This document shows, piece after piece, positions 1 through 9,447 of a stretch of DNA of 64,000 nt. Position 1 is the first letter of the stretch. Each line of letters opens with the position of its first letter. A program made the position numbers and the translations under genes. The stretch is from NCBI GenBank assembly GCA_964389685.1, contig CAYMFM010000002.1, positions 62,001 through 126,000 of the forward strand, written 5' to 3'. The notes beneath the pieces are model-generated. The model did not search any database and had not been told where the DNA came from. It saw nothing but the letters and a program-made list of their open reading frames with translations. The stretch comes from G020353115 sp964389685 (GTDB taxonomy: Bacteria; Bacteroidota; Bacteroidia; Bacteroidales; VadinHA17).

Positions 1-696
1 GAATTTGTGTTCCGGGATCACACAGCGGTTGGCCGCCCCGGCCATCGTTGGCAGCATGGCTGTAAATCCGGCATAACGTCCGAAGACTTCCATAACCAGC
101 AGGCGTTCATGCGATCCCGCGGATGTACGAAGGGTGTTTGTCATCATGATTGTACGGGTTAAACAGGTACTGAAACCAATGCAATAATCGGTTCCCGGAA
201 CATCATTGTCCATGGTTTTTGGAATGGCAACCACCTTTACTCCTTCTTTGTAAAGCCTGACTCCATAGCTTAATGTATCGTCCCCTCCTATGGGAATCAG
301 GTATTCAATACCAAGCCAGCTCAGGTTCTTAATGACTTCCTCGGTCAGGTCGTTGTATTTGTCCTTATATTTCTCTTTCAGGTGTTCCGGAATATCGGCA
401 TGCCTCATGTGACTTGGACGTGTACGGGAAGAGTGTAGAAAAGTCCCCCCCGTACGTCCCGCTTTATTTACAATATCATCTGTCAGGACCATATAACAAT
501 TGCTGTTATCCGCATTTTTGTCTCGAATCAGCTCAGTGATACCAGCCCAGCCCCGTCTCAACCCGATCACCCGGTACCCTTCACGATTCGCCCGGATAGT
601 GACTGCCCGGATAGCAGGATTCAACCCGGGAACATCTCCACCTCCGGTCAGTATTCCAATTACTCCCTTTCTGTTTTTGTTCTTAATTTGTGTCAT
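1..696 (-). CDS. pfkA: 6-phosphofructokinase, N-terminal 232 residues (C-terminus beyond window)
   Basis: Phosphorylates fructose 6-phosphate to fructose 1,6-bisphosphate in glycolysis. The reading frame is open from an ATG at 696 to the window edge. Residues 14-26 form the N-terminal GILTGGGDVPGLN loop. Residues 137-141 read GGDDT and residues 159-165 read PKTMDND. In the family, ATP enzymes usually have GGDG(S/T) and a Gly where this protein has Lys160; Asp140 with Lys160 is the combination described for pyrophosphate-dependent enzymes. I therefore infer PPi as the likely phosphoryl donor, which would make the step reversible. The missing C-terminal half prevents full classification. The gene follows the 790-1428 membrane protein on the same strand after 93 bp; a 6-bp inverted repeat (745-760) in that gap has no T-tract. 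Confidence 0.93.
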   Translation of the reverse strand, partial: MTQIKNKNRKGVIGILTGGGDVPGLNPAIRAVTIRANREGYRVIGLRRGWAGITELIRDKNADNSNCYMVLTDDIVNKAGRTGGTFLHSSRTRPSHMRHADIPEHLKEKYKDKYNDLTEEVIKNLSWLGIEYLIPIGGDDTLSYGVRLYKEGVKVVAIPKTMDNDVPGTDYCIGFSTCLTRTIMMTNTLRTSAGSHERLLVMEVFGRYAGFTAMLPTMAGAANRCVIPEHKF

Positions 697-789
697 TTGT
701 TCCTGTTTTTTAGCGTTAATTCTTTCGGTTTCCCGCCGCACATTCCGGTTGAAAAACCGGATAAAAGTATTAAAAAAACCGGTTCATTA

Positions 790-1428
790 TCATTCCACGT
801 TGGAATCTTGCCAATGCTGATTGTGCCTTTTCCAGTTTTTCAACCCAATGACAAAAAAGAAGAAACCGAAAAGAAATGTCACGGTAAGCATCCCAAAATG
901 AACGGAGAGAAGAATAGCAAAATACCGGAGTTTAGCATTTTTACTCCGGATATTGGCCTGTACGATCTTAAGATCCCGGTCTTTCTGGTTAAAGGACCGG
1001 ATTCGTTCCATCAGCTGGTTTGATTTTTCGGTAAAGAGCTGACTCAATGAATCGATCATTCTTTCATCCGCCAAGATTCCTCGGTTGTATAAATCCTGAA
1101 TGGTATCCAGCAGGTGGGGCTCATTTGCCGCTCTGTTCATCAGTGCATTGATGGAATCATTCACAGAAGCTGAATGATGGATCAGCTGGTTGATCTCATT
1201 GTTGGCCCGAGTTACATCGGTGTTCAGATCGTTCATCTGTTCTCTGGAAAGTCCGTGTTCCATAGACAGTACTTCTGCTTCTGCTTCTTCTACCTCTTTC
1301 TCCCGGATCAGATCAATCCGTTTTACCAATAACGATTCAATGCGCATGGGCATATACGAGATGCTGAAAAGAAGAAGAATGAAACCGATGATGGTGTTAA
1401 AAGCATGGATATTCGATACATTATTCAT
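790..1428 (-). CDS. Small two-TM coiled-coil membrane protein of unknown function
   Basis: I do not recognise a family. The 212-residue protein has a hydrophobic segment at about residues 9-28, a long charged, heptad-like helical region (about 30-165, rich in Glu, Asn, Ser and Leu), and a second hydrophobic segment at about 172-195. It ends in a basic tail. The pattern suggests a membrane-anchored coiled coil with both ends on one side and the helical loop on the other, most likely periplasmic. I chose the ATG at 1428; a TTG at 1449 would add seven residues that are not hydrophobic. It lies between the M14-like peptidase gene and pfkA on the same strand, with no obvious functional link. Confidence 0.7.
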   Translation of the reverse strand: MNNVSNIHAFNTIIGFILLLFSISYMPMRIESLLVKRIDLIREKEVEEAEAEVLSMEHGLSREQMNDLNTDVTRANNEINQLIHHSASVNDSINALMNRAANEPHLLDTIQDLYNRGILADERMIDSLSQLFTEKSNQLMERIRSFNQKDRDLKIVQANIRSKNAKLRYFAILLSVHFGMLTVTFLFGFFFFVIGLKNWKRHNQHWQDSNVE

Positions 1429-1522
1429 AGTATCCGGATTTTTATGCAAGGCGTCTATCGCGGTTCAATTCGGTCAGATACTCTTTTCATGACCCTATGA
1501 TCATTCGGCAGGCAGGAGAAAA

Positions 1523-3484
1523 TCACTCCCTGCTAAAATCAAGTGTCATCTTTTTGTTCAAGACGCCTCCGCGCGTTGATGATATACTGATACTACACGT
1601 TACATCTCTTTTCTGGTAAATCCGAACAGTAAAGATAGCCTGACTGGTTTCACCTCCGGGAGTAAATCCGCAATCCACACTTGCAGAGCGTTGATTACGG
1701 GAGAACCGGTCGTAATACAAGTTACGATCTTCACCTGACTCCTCTTCTCCCCTTATTATTTTCAATACCGGTTTTTTCCCCGTTACCATGTCTTTTTCAA
1801 ATTCAATGGTGACCTGGTCTTCACGAACGATCTTTACCAGGTGTGCCTGTTTCAAGGCGGTGGGCAATTTCCCGGTATTCTGAAACGAGATGGTGATCTG
1901 AAAATCGGCTGAGTCATTGCCATAGGATTCGGTCTTTTCCAGATTGACATCGCTCCATGCGAGACACGGCAGATGGTTTACCATTTCGAGGTTGAACAAT
2001 GCCTGGTTTTTAGCCCAGGGTAAAAGCTCTTTTGCCGGGGGATTCTGGGAGAAGAATTTTGGATGAAATCCTCCGATTTCAGCTTCTCCGTAAACAGGAT
2101 GTACAAACGGTTTCCATTTGGTAAACCCGGTGCCCTCATTTTCTTCATCGTCCCATCTGAGCAGATCCAGCTGGTCGATGTCATCGTCCCCGTCATAATC
2201 TTTAAACCTTCCCCCGTTCCATAATTCATCACCATACCAGATGGCACCGAAATACCAGTATCCAAAATCGGGGCCATGTCCGAAGAGCGGATTCCCATGG
2301 CCGTAATCCTGGTATACATCCCCGGCTCTTTCATAACCGGTAATTCCCTTTCCAATGCTGTCAAAATATTCATACCACGCCAGGTCTTCCACGTACATTC
2401 TCTCTTCAGAGGGGGAAGTTGATGGAGCCCGGAGATGCATTGGCACTCGTGTATCCATTGAATTTACAATATATACATTGGGATGGCTTAACAGGAATGT
2501 AACAACCGACCGGGTTTCAATCTCACTGAGCGGATATTCACCGGCGCCACGCTGGGTGAAACCGCGTCCGGTAGCCTCGACATGCTGTTCCGGCCTCCAG
2601 TTTTCAGGATAATTGCGGTGAAGGTCCAATCCGCCGATACCATCTTCATTCACCCGGCCATCCCCGTCATTATCAATCCCCTCAGATTCAGTTAAATAGA
2701 TCCCTTCTCCTTCCGGAACCCTCATCATGAGCCTACCGCTTGGATCATCCGGATCTGGCTTCATGTTTCCCCGTTTTTTATCTTTCCAGCGCACGGTGAG
2801 TATAACCCCGTCTCCATCAAGGTCCTCCGGAGAGTCTTCATCGATAAGACCATCCAGGTCATTGTCCGTCGGCTTTACGGTACTGCGGTTGCTTTGTGCT
2901 GTGTGCATATAGAGGGTATGTCCGTCGGGATTATTAATGGGACGGGCATAGATCGTTTTTGTGTCCAGCATTTCTGTTATTTCTGCATTGTTGCCATATT
3001 GTTCAAGCAGATACTGGATCATCCACAGAACGGATTCTGCACTGGTTACCTCTCCACTATGACGATTTCCTTCAAAAAAGGCAGCCGGTTTGTCTGTATC
3101 TTTTCCTGACCGTTTATTGGTAATGGTTACCTGCAGGATGGGTCTTCCTTCAAAGCTTTCAGCGACCGTATAAAGATCAACCAGATCAGGATACTCATCT
3201 GCCCATCGTTTGAGCCAGGTGGCAAATACATCGGCCGAATGAAAGCGGTCAAACGTGAGTTTATCGGATGCCGTATACTCGACCTCGGGATACCTGACCT
3301 GAGGGAAAAAGCTGATACCGTGCCGCTCTCCTTTGACCGTATACCAGAGTGTATCCTGATCGGACTCAGGCCAGCTCTCTTCATGCAAAGGGAGGTAACC
3401 CTGGGCCAACAAGTTGGTGGTAAACAAAAAGATACTGCAAACTATAGAGAACAGTCCGGCATGGAGCAAGAATTTTTTTTTCAT
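1523..3484 (-). CDS. Secreted M14-like zinc carboxypeptidase with calcium-loop motifs and an altered ligand
   Basis: The 653-residue protein starts with a clear signal peptide (MKKKFLLHAG..., hydrophobic to about residue 27). Residues 142-145 (HSGE) match the HxxE zinc motif of M14 carboxypeptidases, and a downstream DLHRNYPENW segment matches the family's NRN(Y/F)P substrate-binding region. The third zinc ligand is normally His in a (N)xHT context; the aligned stretch here reads NSMDTR, so Asp344 occupies that place. A DELW segment near residue 415 may carry the catalytic Glu. Four aspartate-rich DxDxDG-like loops resemble calcium-binding EF-hand or dockerin loops; three lie in an insert between the ligands and one is further on. 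The last 130 residues look like a beta-sandwich. It is probably a periplasmic or secreted peptidase; activity with Asp344 is uncertain. Confidence 0.85.
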   Translation of the reverse strand: MKKKFLLHAGLFSIVCSIFLFTTNLLAQGYLPLHEESWPESDQDTLWYTVKGERHGISFFPQVRYPEVEYTASDKLTFDRFHSADVFATWLKRWADEYPDLVDLYTVAESFEGRPILQVTITNKRSGKDTDKPAAFFEGNRHSGEVTSAESVLWMIQYLLEQYGNNAEITEMLDTKTIYARPINNPDGHTLYMHTAQSNRSTVKPTDNDLDGLIDEDSPEDLDGDGVILTVRWKDKKRGNMKPDPDDPSGRLMMRVPEGEGIYLTESEGIDNDGDGRVNEDGIGGLDLHRNYPENWRPEQHVEATGRGFTQRGAGEYPLSEIETRSVVTFLLSHPNVYIVNSMDTRVPMHLRAPSTSPSEERMYVEDLAWYEYFDSIGKGITGYERAGDVYQDYGHGNPLFGHGPDFGYWYFGAIWYGDELWNGGRFKDYDGDDDIDQLDLLRWDDEENEGTGFTKWKPFVHPVYGEAEIGGFHPKFFSQNPPAKELLPWAKNQALFNLEMVNHLPCLAWSDVNLEKTESYGNDSADFQITISFQNTGKLPTALKQAHLVKIVREDQVTIEFEKDMVTGKKPVLKIIRGEEESGEDRNLYYDRFSRNQRSASVDCGFTPGGETSQAIFTVRIYQKRDVTCSISISSTRGGVLNKKMTLDFSRE

Positions 3485-3595
3485 GGCAATTATTTTTTCT
3501 GCCTGAAAGTAATCATTTTTGGTGAAGAGTCAGAATGGAAACCAATTAAATTGTATTCAGGTCATTTGATTGCAATTTTTGATTACACGATAAAT

Positions 3596-3603
3596 TAATT
3601 TTG
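3596..3603 (+). promoter_or_regulatory. Possible -7 element (TAATTTTG) of the TonB receptor operon
   Basis: TAATTTTG matches the Bacteroidota TAnnTTTG -7 motif exactly and lies 46 bp before the receptor ATG, in the divergent intergenic region. No TTTG sits at the expected 19-21 bp upstream; the nearest copies give spacers of 14 or 27, so the call is weak. Confidence 0.35.
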
Positions 3604-3649
3604 GTATTTTTGGAATTCTTTACAACGTCACGCTGTTGATTTGCCTGTC

Positions 3650-5968
3650 ATGAAATATACGATGGTTCTCTTCTGTATGATGTGTTGCATTCCCGGTCTG
3701 CATGCGCAGGACATGGCAACCCTCAGTGGGCATGTAATGGATGCAGGAAGCGGCGAAGAATTAATTGGTGCCACACTGTTTATTTCGGCTACTGGACAGG
3801 GCACCGCTACAAATCCCTATGGCTTCTATTCCCTTACCCTTCCCTGGGGGAGTTACAAAATAGAGGTAAGCTATGTGGGATATGAGCCACTAAATGTTTC
3901 TGTTGACTTGAAAGAGGATAAAACGATTAATATCGAATTGAATCCGAAGATCAGTTTGTTGGATGAAGTGGTGGTCCACGGGGTTGGGGCGGATGAAAAC
4001 GTGCGGTCTACAGAGATGAGCATAGCCAAACTGAATGTAAAAGAGGTGAGGGAGATTCCGGTTATTTTTGGTGAGCAGGATCTTCTGAAAACCATTCAAT
4101 TGCTGCCGGGAGTCAGCACTGCCGGAGAAGGGGGAAGCGGTTATTTTGTGCGCGGTGGGGGACCGGGACAGAACCTCATTTTGCTTGATGAAGCACCGGT
4201 CTATAATGCATCGCACCTCCTGGGTTTCTTCTCGGTTTTTAATTCCGATGCCATAAAAGATGTGAAACTGTATAAAGGATGGATGCCCGCTGAATACGGA
4301 GGGAGATTGGCTTCGGTCCTGGATGTGAAAATGAAAGATGGGAACCTGCGAAAACTAGGAATTTCCGGTGGAATTGGATTGATCTCCTCCCGGCTGACCA
4401 TCGAAGGACCCTTTCTAAAAGAGAAAGGATCCCTCATTCTGTCCGGTAGAAGAACCTATGCCGATCTTTTCCTGAGACTATCCTCTGACACACTGGTGAA
4501 CAAAAATATCCTCTATTTCTACGACCTGAACATCAAAGGAAATTATAAGGTGGGAGAAAAGGACCGGATCTACCTATCCGGTTACTTCGGGCGGGATGTA
4601 TTTGAATACAGTGATGTTTTTGGATTTGATTGGGGAAATGGTACGGCCACAGTGCGGTGGAATCATCTGTTCAGCAACAGGCTTTTCCTGAACAGCTCCC
4701 TGATCTATAGCAACTACAGTTATGATTTTTTCGTGGATGAGGGGGGGATGAAATTTACCATCAGATCGGCGATCCGTGACTGGCACCTGAAAGAGGATTT
4801 TCAATATTTCCTGCACCCCGGAAACACATTAAAATTTGGGCTGAAACTGAACCACCACAACTTTATCCCGGGTGTTGTCGATGCTTCCAAAACATCGGGT
4901 GTGAACGAATTGAAACTGACCGAGAAATATGCCCTCGAAACAGCCATCTACCTCAACCATGAATTGACTCTCTTTGACCGGCTAACCGTCAGTTACGGAC
5001 TACGGTTTTCCATGTTTCACCTCCTTGGACCGGGTAACGTATATCGTTATGATGAAGAGGGATCAGTCTTTGACACCACAGCTTACAACAGTGGTGAACT
5101 GATAAGGGGTTATTACGGTCTCGACCCCAGAGTAACTGCCATGTTCAGAGTGGATGAATTAAGCTCTCTGAAAGCCTCCTTTGTCAGAACCAACCAGTAC
5201 ATCCATTTACTTTCCAATACAACCTCCACAACACCCATGGATGCCTGGATCCCCAGCAGTTCGAATGTAAAACCACAGGTTGGAAATCAGCTGGTATTTG
5301 GCTATTTCAGGAATTTTAAGGAGAACAACTATGAAGCATCGGTTGAGGTGTATTATAAATGGATGCAGAACCAGATTGATTACCGCAACGGAGCAGATAT
5401 TTTTCTCAACGAACAGGTTGAATCACAGCTTGTATTCGGCAACGGAAGATCCTATGGGTCTGAATTTTATCTGAAAAAGAAAAGTGGCAAATTGCATGGA
5501 TGGATCAGTTATACGCTTTCGAAAACTGACCGCCTGTTTGACGATATTAATGACGGGAAGGCATTTCCGGCAAAACAGGACCGGAGACATGATGTCTCCA
5601 TTGTCGTCCTCTATCGTCTTGGTAAACGATGGACCATTTCGGGAACCTGGGTATACTATACAGGAAATGCCGTTACTTTTCCAGCCGGGAAATATGAAAT
5701 AGAGGGAACGACAGTGAACATGTATACAGAACGAAACGGCCACCGGATGCCTGCTTACCATCGGTTGGATTTGGGTATTAGCCTGAAGGGGAAAGAGCGA
5801 AAACGATATGAATCAAGTGTAGACCTGTCAATCTATAATGTCTATTCAAGGAAAAATGCATATTCCATTCGCTTTGAGGAGGATGAAGACGATCCATCAA
5901 AAACCGTGGCTAAAAAATTCTCACTGTTTCCAATCGTACCGTCCATAACCTATAATTTCAAATTCTGA
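3650..5968 (+). CDS. TonB-dependent outer-membrane receptor with N-terminal carboxypeptidase-regulatory-like domain
   Basis: This is a 772-residue outer-membrane receptor. A signal peptide covers residues 1-20 (ending HAQD). A CarboxypepD_reg-like beta-sandwich follows at about 23-100 (GHVMDAGSGEELIGATL). The plug domain spans about 120-230 (FVRGGGPGQNLILLDEAPVYN, AEYGGRLASVLD), and the beta-barrel runs to a C-terminal aromatic strand ending in NFKF. It should import an unknown ligand using TonB energy. The ATG at 3650 is preferred over an in-frame TTG at 3641, because the signal peptide begins there. The next gene, a DUF4249 lipoprotein, starts one base after this stop, so they form an operon. 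The partner is not SusD-like, so this is probably not a polysaccharide-utilisation locus. Confidence 0.93.
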   Translation: MKYTMVLFCMMCCIPGLHAQDMATLSGHVMDAGSGEELIGATLFISATGQGTATNPYGFYSLTLPWGSYKIEVSYVGYEPLNVSVDLKEDKTINIELNPKISLLDEVVVHGVGADENVRSTEMSIAKLNVKEVREIPVIFGEQDLLKTIQLLPGVSTAGEGGSGYFVRGGGPGQNLILLDEAPVYNASHLLGFFSVFNSDAIKDVKLYKGWMPAEYGGRLASVLDVKMKDGNLRKLGISGGIGLISSRLTIEGPFLKEKGSLILSGRRTYADLFLRLSSDTLVNKNILYFYDLNIKGNYKVGEKDRIYLSGYFGRDVFEYSDVFGFDWGNGTATVRWNHLFSNRLFLNSSLIYSNYSYDFFVDEGGMKFTIRSAIRDWHLKEDFQYFLHPGNTLKFGLKLNHHNFIPGVVDASKTSGVNELKLTEKYALETAIYLNHELTLFDRLTVSYGLRFSMFHLLGPGNVYRYDEEGSVFDTTAYNSGELIRGYYGLDPRVTAMFRVDELSSLKASFVRTNQYIHLLSNTTSTTPMDAWIPSSSNVKPQVGNQLVFGYFRNFKENNYEASVEVYYKWMQNQIDYRNGADIFLNEQVESQLVFGNGRSYGSEFYLKKKSGKLHGWISYTLSKTDRLFDDINDGKAFPAKQDRRHDVSIVVLYRLGKRWTISGTWVYYTGNAVTFPAGKYEIEGTTVNMYTERNGHRMPAYHRLDLGISLKGKERKRYESSVDLSIYNVYSRKNAYSIRFEEDEDDPSKTVAKKFSLFPIVPSITYNFKF

Positions 5969-5969
5969 C

Positions 5970-6776
5970 ATGGCACGCAATTATAAAATAGGATTGTTGT
6001 TGATTTCGTTGCTGTTATCGTGTGAGGAGATCATTAAGATCGACCTGGAGGGAACAGATCCCAGGATCGTTATCGAAGGAAGCATATCCGACAGACCGGC
6101 TCCCTACAGGGTGATGTTGACCAAAACCACCGATTATTTCGCCCCTTCGGAATACCCGGCTGTATCGGGAGCAACGGTGGTGGTATCCGATGACCTTGGA
6201 ACCCGGGATACCCTGGTTGAAGTGAGTGAAGGAGTGTATGAAACAACCACCATCATGGGCGATTACGGAAGAACATACAAACTGGACGTTAAGGCGGAAG
6301 GGAAGGAGTATACGGCATCAGCCAGACTACCCAAACGGATTGATATCGACTCAATCGAGCTGGAATACTATCCTGAAACCTACTATTATGAAGAATCCTA
6401 CTGGCTCCATTGTCATTTCACAGATCTCCGGGATACGGTCAATTTTTACCGGGTAAGGGTGTTTAAGAACGACACCCTTGATAAAAACATCTACGTGTTA
6501 GATGATAAATTCATCGATGGCAATCCGGTCGATATGTTTATATGGGGGGATTCCTATTTGCCGGGCGATACAGCTGTACTTGAGCTGTTTTCCATGGACG
6601 ATAAGGTGTATGATTATTTCCTTACCCTGGCAAACCTGCTGTATAGTGGTGGAGACGGTTCCTATTCAACCCCTGCGAATCCCAACACCAACCTCTCGAA
6701 TGATGCTCTTGGCTACTTTGGTGCGTTTGCTATTGACAGGGATACCGTAGTTATTCCGGAATTTCCGGACCGGTAA
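5970..6776 (+). CDS. DUF4249-family lipoprotein, partner of the TonB receptor
   Basis: The 268-residue protein has a lipoprotein signal with lipobox LLLSC at residues 14-18, so Cys18 is the likely lipidated residue. The following IDLEGTDPRIVIEGSISD segment and the PAVSGATVVVSDD segment are typical of DUF4249, which in Bacteroidota is commonly encoded right after TonB-dependent receptors. The role is not biochemically established; by position it is a surface or periplasmic accessory of the receptor. The start codon is one base downstream of the receptor stop, which implies translational coupling. Confidence 0.88.
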   Translation: MARNYKIGLLLISLLLSCEEIIKIDLEGTDPRIVIEGSISDRPAPYRVMLTKTTDYFAPSEYPAVSGATVVVSDDLGTRDTLVEVSEGVYETTTIMGDYGRTYKLDVKAEGKEYTASARLPKRIDIDSIELEYYPETYYYEESYWLHCHFTDLRDTVNFYRVRVFKNDTLDKNIYVLDDKFIDGNPVDMFIWGDSYLPGDTAVLELFSMDDKVYDYFLTLANLLYSGGDGSYSTPANPNTNLSNDALGYFGAFAIDRDTVVIPEFPDR

Positions 6777-6914
6777 ATTTCCCGGGCAGGAAAAGATTCT
6801 AAAACGAAAATATCCTGCTGCACAATACTTTCCATTTCTTCCTGATTCCAGAAAAAGATTGTAGGTTTAGCTTTTCGTTGAGAACCTATTGTAAACCATA
6901 AATATCACAAAAAA

Positions 6915-9416
6915 ATGAGAAAGATTACGTTCGTCCTATTCATGATTGCATGTTTAAGCATGGGTACAATCCTTGGGCAGCATGCTGAAGTTACCAAAGC
7001 AAACTATGCACTCGCCGCCCGGTTTTCCCCGGGAAAAATTAAAAAAATGATCTTTTCTACTGCTGTGGATGCTCACTGGTTGAAACTGTCCGACCGGTTC
7101 TGGTATTCCTTTGAAACACCAAAAGGAAAAACCTTTTATATCGTTGATCCAGTCCGTAAAACCAAAACGGAGATATTTGATAATGTCAAAATGGCTGCAG
7201 ACCTTACCCGCTTTACAAAGGATCCGTATGATGCGCTACACCTGCCGATCGAAAAAATCAAATTTATAAAAGATGAGAAGGCCATTCAATTTGAAATAGA
7301 AAGCACGCAGGAGGAGGAAAAAAAGGAGGAAACGGATACAACAAAGACTGAACAGGAAAAAGGCAAAAGCCCCAAAAAGGAAAAACCCGAAAAGAAGAAG
7401 TTTTATTTCCAGTATGATCTCACCAGCCGTGTTGTAACCCTTCTGGAAGATTATGAAAAACCCAAGGATAATCCACGATGGGCTTCCATTTCTCCCGACG
7501 GGGAAACGATCCTTTTTGCCAAACAGTATAACCTTTACTGGATGGACAGGGAAAACTACCAGAAAGCCCTGGAAGATGAGGAGGATTCCACCATTGTTGA
7601 ACACCAGCTTACCAAGGACGGAGAAGAGTATTACAGTTATGGTTATGAGAGAGGGGAAACCAATGTGGATAAAGAAAAAAATAAGGACAAACGAAAGCCG
7701 GCGAACGTTGTCTGGTCACCGGATTCGAAAAAAATTGCCCTTACCCGATCCGATAGCAGGGAAGTAAAAGATCTTTGGGTAATCAATTCTATTGCAGAAC
7801 CCCGCCCAACCCTGGAAACCTACAAATACCATATGCCCGGGGAAGAAGAATCACCCCAGGTCGAATTGCTGGTCATTGATATGGTAACCAAAGAAAAACT
7901 GAAGGTGAAAGCAGAAGCATTCAAAGACCAAACAATATCGATCCTGAGTGCACCAAGACTGGCAAAAAACCGGGATGATGATTACCAGCCGCGTATATGG
8001 CTTGCAAAAACTCCCGACAAGGTTTATTTTACGAGGACAAGCAGGGATTTGAAAAGAATAGATGTCTGTGAAGCAAACAGTTCTACCGAAGAAGTTAAAG
8101 TTCTAATTGAAGAGCGATTAAATACCTATGTCGAGTCCAGACCCTTGGGGTTGGTGAATAATGGAACGGAACTGATCCACTGGTCGGAGCGGGACGGATG
8201 GGCCCATTTCTACCTCTATGACGCTCAGGGGAACATGAAGAAGCAGATTACCAGCGGTCCATTTCATTGTGAAAGGATTATCAGGATCGATGAAGAAAAC
8301 AGGATCCTCTACTTCACGGCAAATGCCAGGGAAAATAATGAGGATCCCTATTACCTGCACCTTTACCGGATCAATTTTGACGGTACCGGCCTCAAGCTGT
8401 TAAACAAAGGGAATTTTAACCATACTGTAAGCATGAACGATGCGCATACCTGTTTTGTAAACAACTACTCGCGGGTAAACACGATCCCTCAGTCGGAGCT
8501 ACGGGATAACCTGGGCAACGTGCTGATGGAACTCGAAACAGCAGACCTTTCCCTGCTGTTTGAAGCCGGTTACCAGTTCCCTGAACCCTATAAGGTAAAA
8601 GCGGATGATGGTATGACCGACCTTTATGGCGTGATGTATAAACCATTTGATTTCGATTCGACAAAAAAATATCCAATCATTGCATATGTGTACCCAGGGC
8701 CTCAGACCGAAGCGGTTAATAAATCTTTTTCTGTCAGCATGGATCGATTGGATCGTCAAGCGCAATTTGGATTTATCGTAATTACTGTTGGAAACCGGGG
8801 AGGACACCCAAGCCGGTCGAAATGGTACCACAATTACGGGTACGGGAACCTCCGTGACTACGGATTGGCCGATAAAAAAGCAGCCATAGAACAACTGGCT
8901 GACAGGTATTCGTGTATCAATCTTGATAAAGTGGGCATATTTGGTCATTCCGGAGGAGGATTTATGTCAACTGCAGCCATGCTTGTATATCCCGATTTTT
9001 TCAAGGTTGCTGTTTCATCTTCAGGCAATCATGAAAACAACATCTATAACCGGTGGTGGAGTGAAAAACACCATGGTGTAAAGGAAGTCGTTGATAAAGA
9101 TGGCAATATTACATTTGAATACGAGATTGATAAAAATTCGGAGATTGCTGAAAACCTGAAAGGTCGACTGTTAATCTGTACCGGCGATATTGATAACAAC
9201 GTCCATCCTGCAAATACTATTCGTTTGGCAAACGCACTGATTAAAGCCAATAAACGGTTTGATCTTTTCATATTCCCGGGTCAACGACATGGATACGGTG
9301 ATATGAATGAGTATTTTTTCTGGCTTCGCGGAGATTATTTCTGCAAACACCTTATCGGCGATTATGCAGATCAGGTGGATATCATTGAAATAAACCGGGA
9401 GAAGGAGATGGAGTAA
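6915..9416 (+). CDS. S9 family (DPP-IV-like) exported serine peptidase
   Basis: The 833-residue protein has a signal peptide (about residues 1-21, ending LGQH), an N-terminal beta-propeller (about 60-575), and a C-terminal alpha/beta-hydrolase domain. The catalytic triad can be assigned as Ser679 (FGHSGGG), Asp760 (GDIDNNVH) and His792 (GQRHGYG). Most family members have Tyr after the nucleophile (GxSYGG); here the residue is Gly. A Lys/Glu-rich insert at about 133-160 interrupts the propeller and is probably disordered. It likely removes dipeptides from peptide N-termini in the periplasm, with Xaa-Pro preference inferred from the family. A 138-bp gap separates it from the DUF4249 gene, so it may have its own promoter. 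Confidence 0.93.
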   Translation: MRKITFVLFMIACLSMGTILGQHAEVTKANYALAARFSPGKIKKMIFSTAVDAHWLKLSDRFWYSFETPKGKTFYIVDPVRKTKTEIFDNVKMAADLTRFTKDPYDALHLPIEKIKFIKDEKAIQFEIESTQEEEKKEETDTTKTEQEKGKSPKKEKPEKKKFYFQYDLTSRVVTLLEDYEKPKDNPRWASISPDGETILFAKQYNLYWMDRENYQKALEDEEDSTIVEHQLTKDGEEYYSYGYERGETNVDKEKNKDKRKPANVVWSPDSKKIALTRSDSREVKDLWVINSIAEPRPTLETYKYHMPGEEESPQVELLVIDMVTKEKLKVKAEAFKDQTISILSAPRLAKNRDDDYQPRIWLAKTPDKVYFTRTSRDLKRIDVCEANSSTEEVKVLIEERLNTYVESRPLGLVNNGTELIHWSERDGWAHFYLYDAQGNMKKQITSGPFHCERIIRIDEENRILYFTANARENNEDPYYLHLYRINFDGTGLKLLNKGNFNHTVSMNDAHTCFVNNYSRVNTIPQSELRDNLGNVLMELETADLSLLFEAGYQFPEPYKVKADDGMTDLYGVMYKPFDFDSTKKYPIIAYVYPGPQTEAVNKSFSVSMDRLDRQAQFGFIVITVGNRGGHPSRSKWYHNYGYGNLRDYGLADKKAAIEQLADRYSCINLDKVGIFGHSGGGFMSTAAMLVYPDFFKVAVSSSGNHENNIYNRWWSEKHHGVKEVVDKDGNITFEYEIDKNSEIAENLKGRLLICTGDIDNNVHPANTIRLANALIKANKRFDLFIFPGQRHGYGDMNEYFFWLRGDYFCKHLIGDYADQVDIIEINREKEME

Positions 9417-9424
9417 GTGAGACG

Positions 9425-9447
9425 CAACATTCGTTTTCTGAATGTTG
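9425..9447. terminator. Hairpin between convergent genes
   Basis: CAACATTC and GAATGTTG form a perfect 8-bp stem with a 7-nt loop (9425-9432/9440-9447). It lies between the S9 peptidase stop (plus) and the flavin reductase stop (minus). There is no strong T-tract on either side, so it may be a bidirectional terminator or a 3'-end stabilising hairpin. Confidence 0.45.

Noticed and set aside
745..760. Terminator between the 790-1428 gene and pfkA
   Set aside because: CCGGTT/AACCGG forms a stem, but no T-tract follows on the minus strand. It may be chance.
3650..6776. SusC/SusD polysaccharide-utilisation locus
   Set aside because: The second gene is DUF4249, not SusD-like, and no glycoside hydrolase or carbohydrate regulator is nearby.
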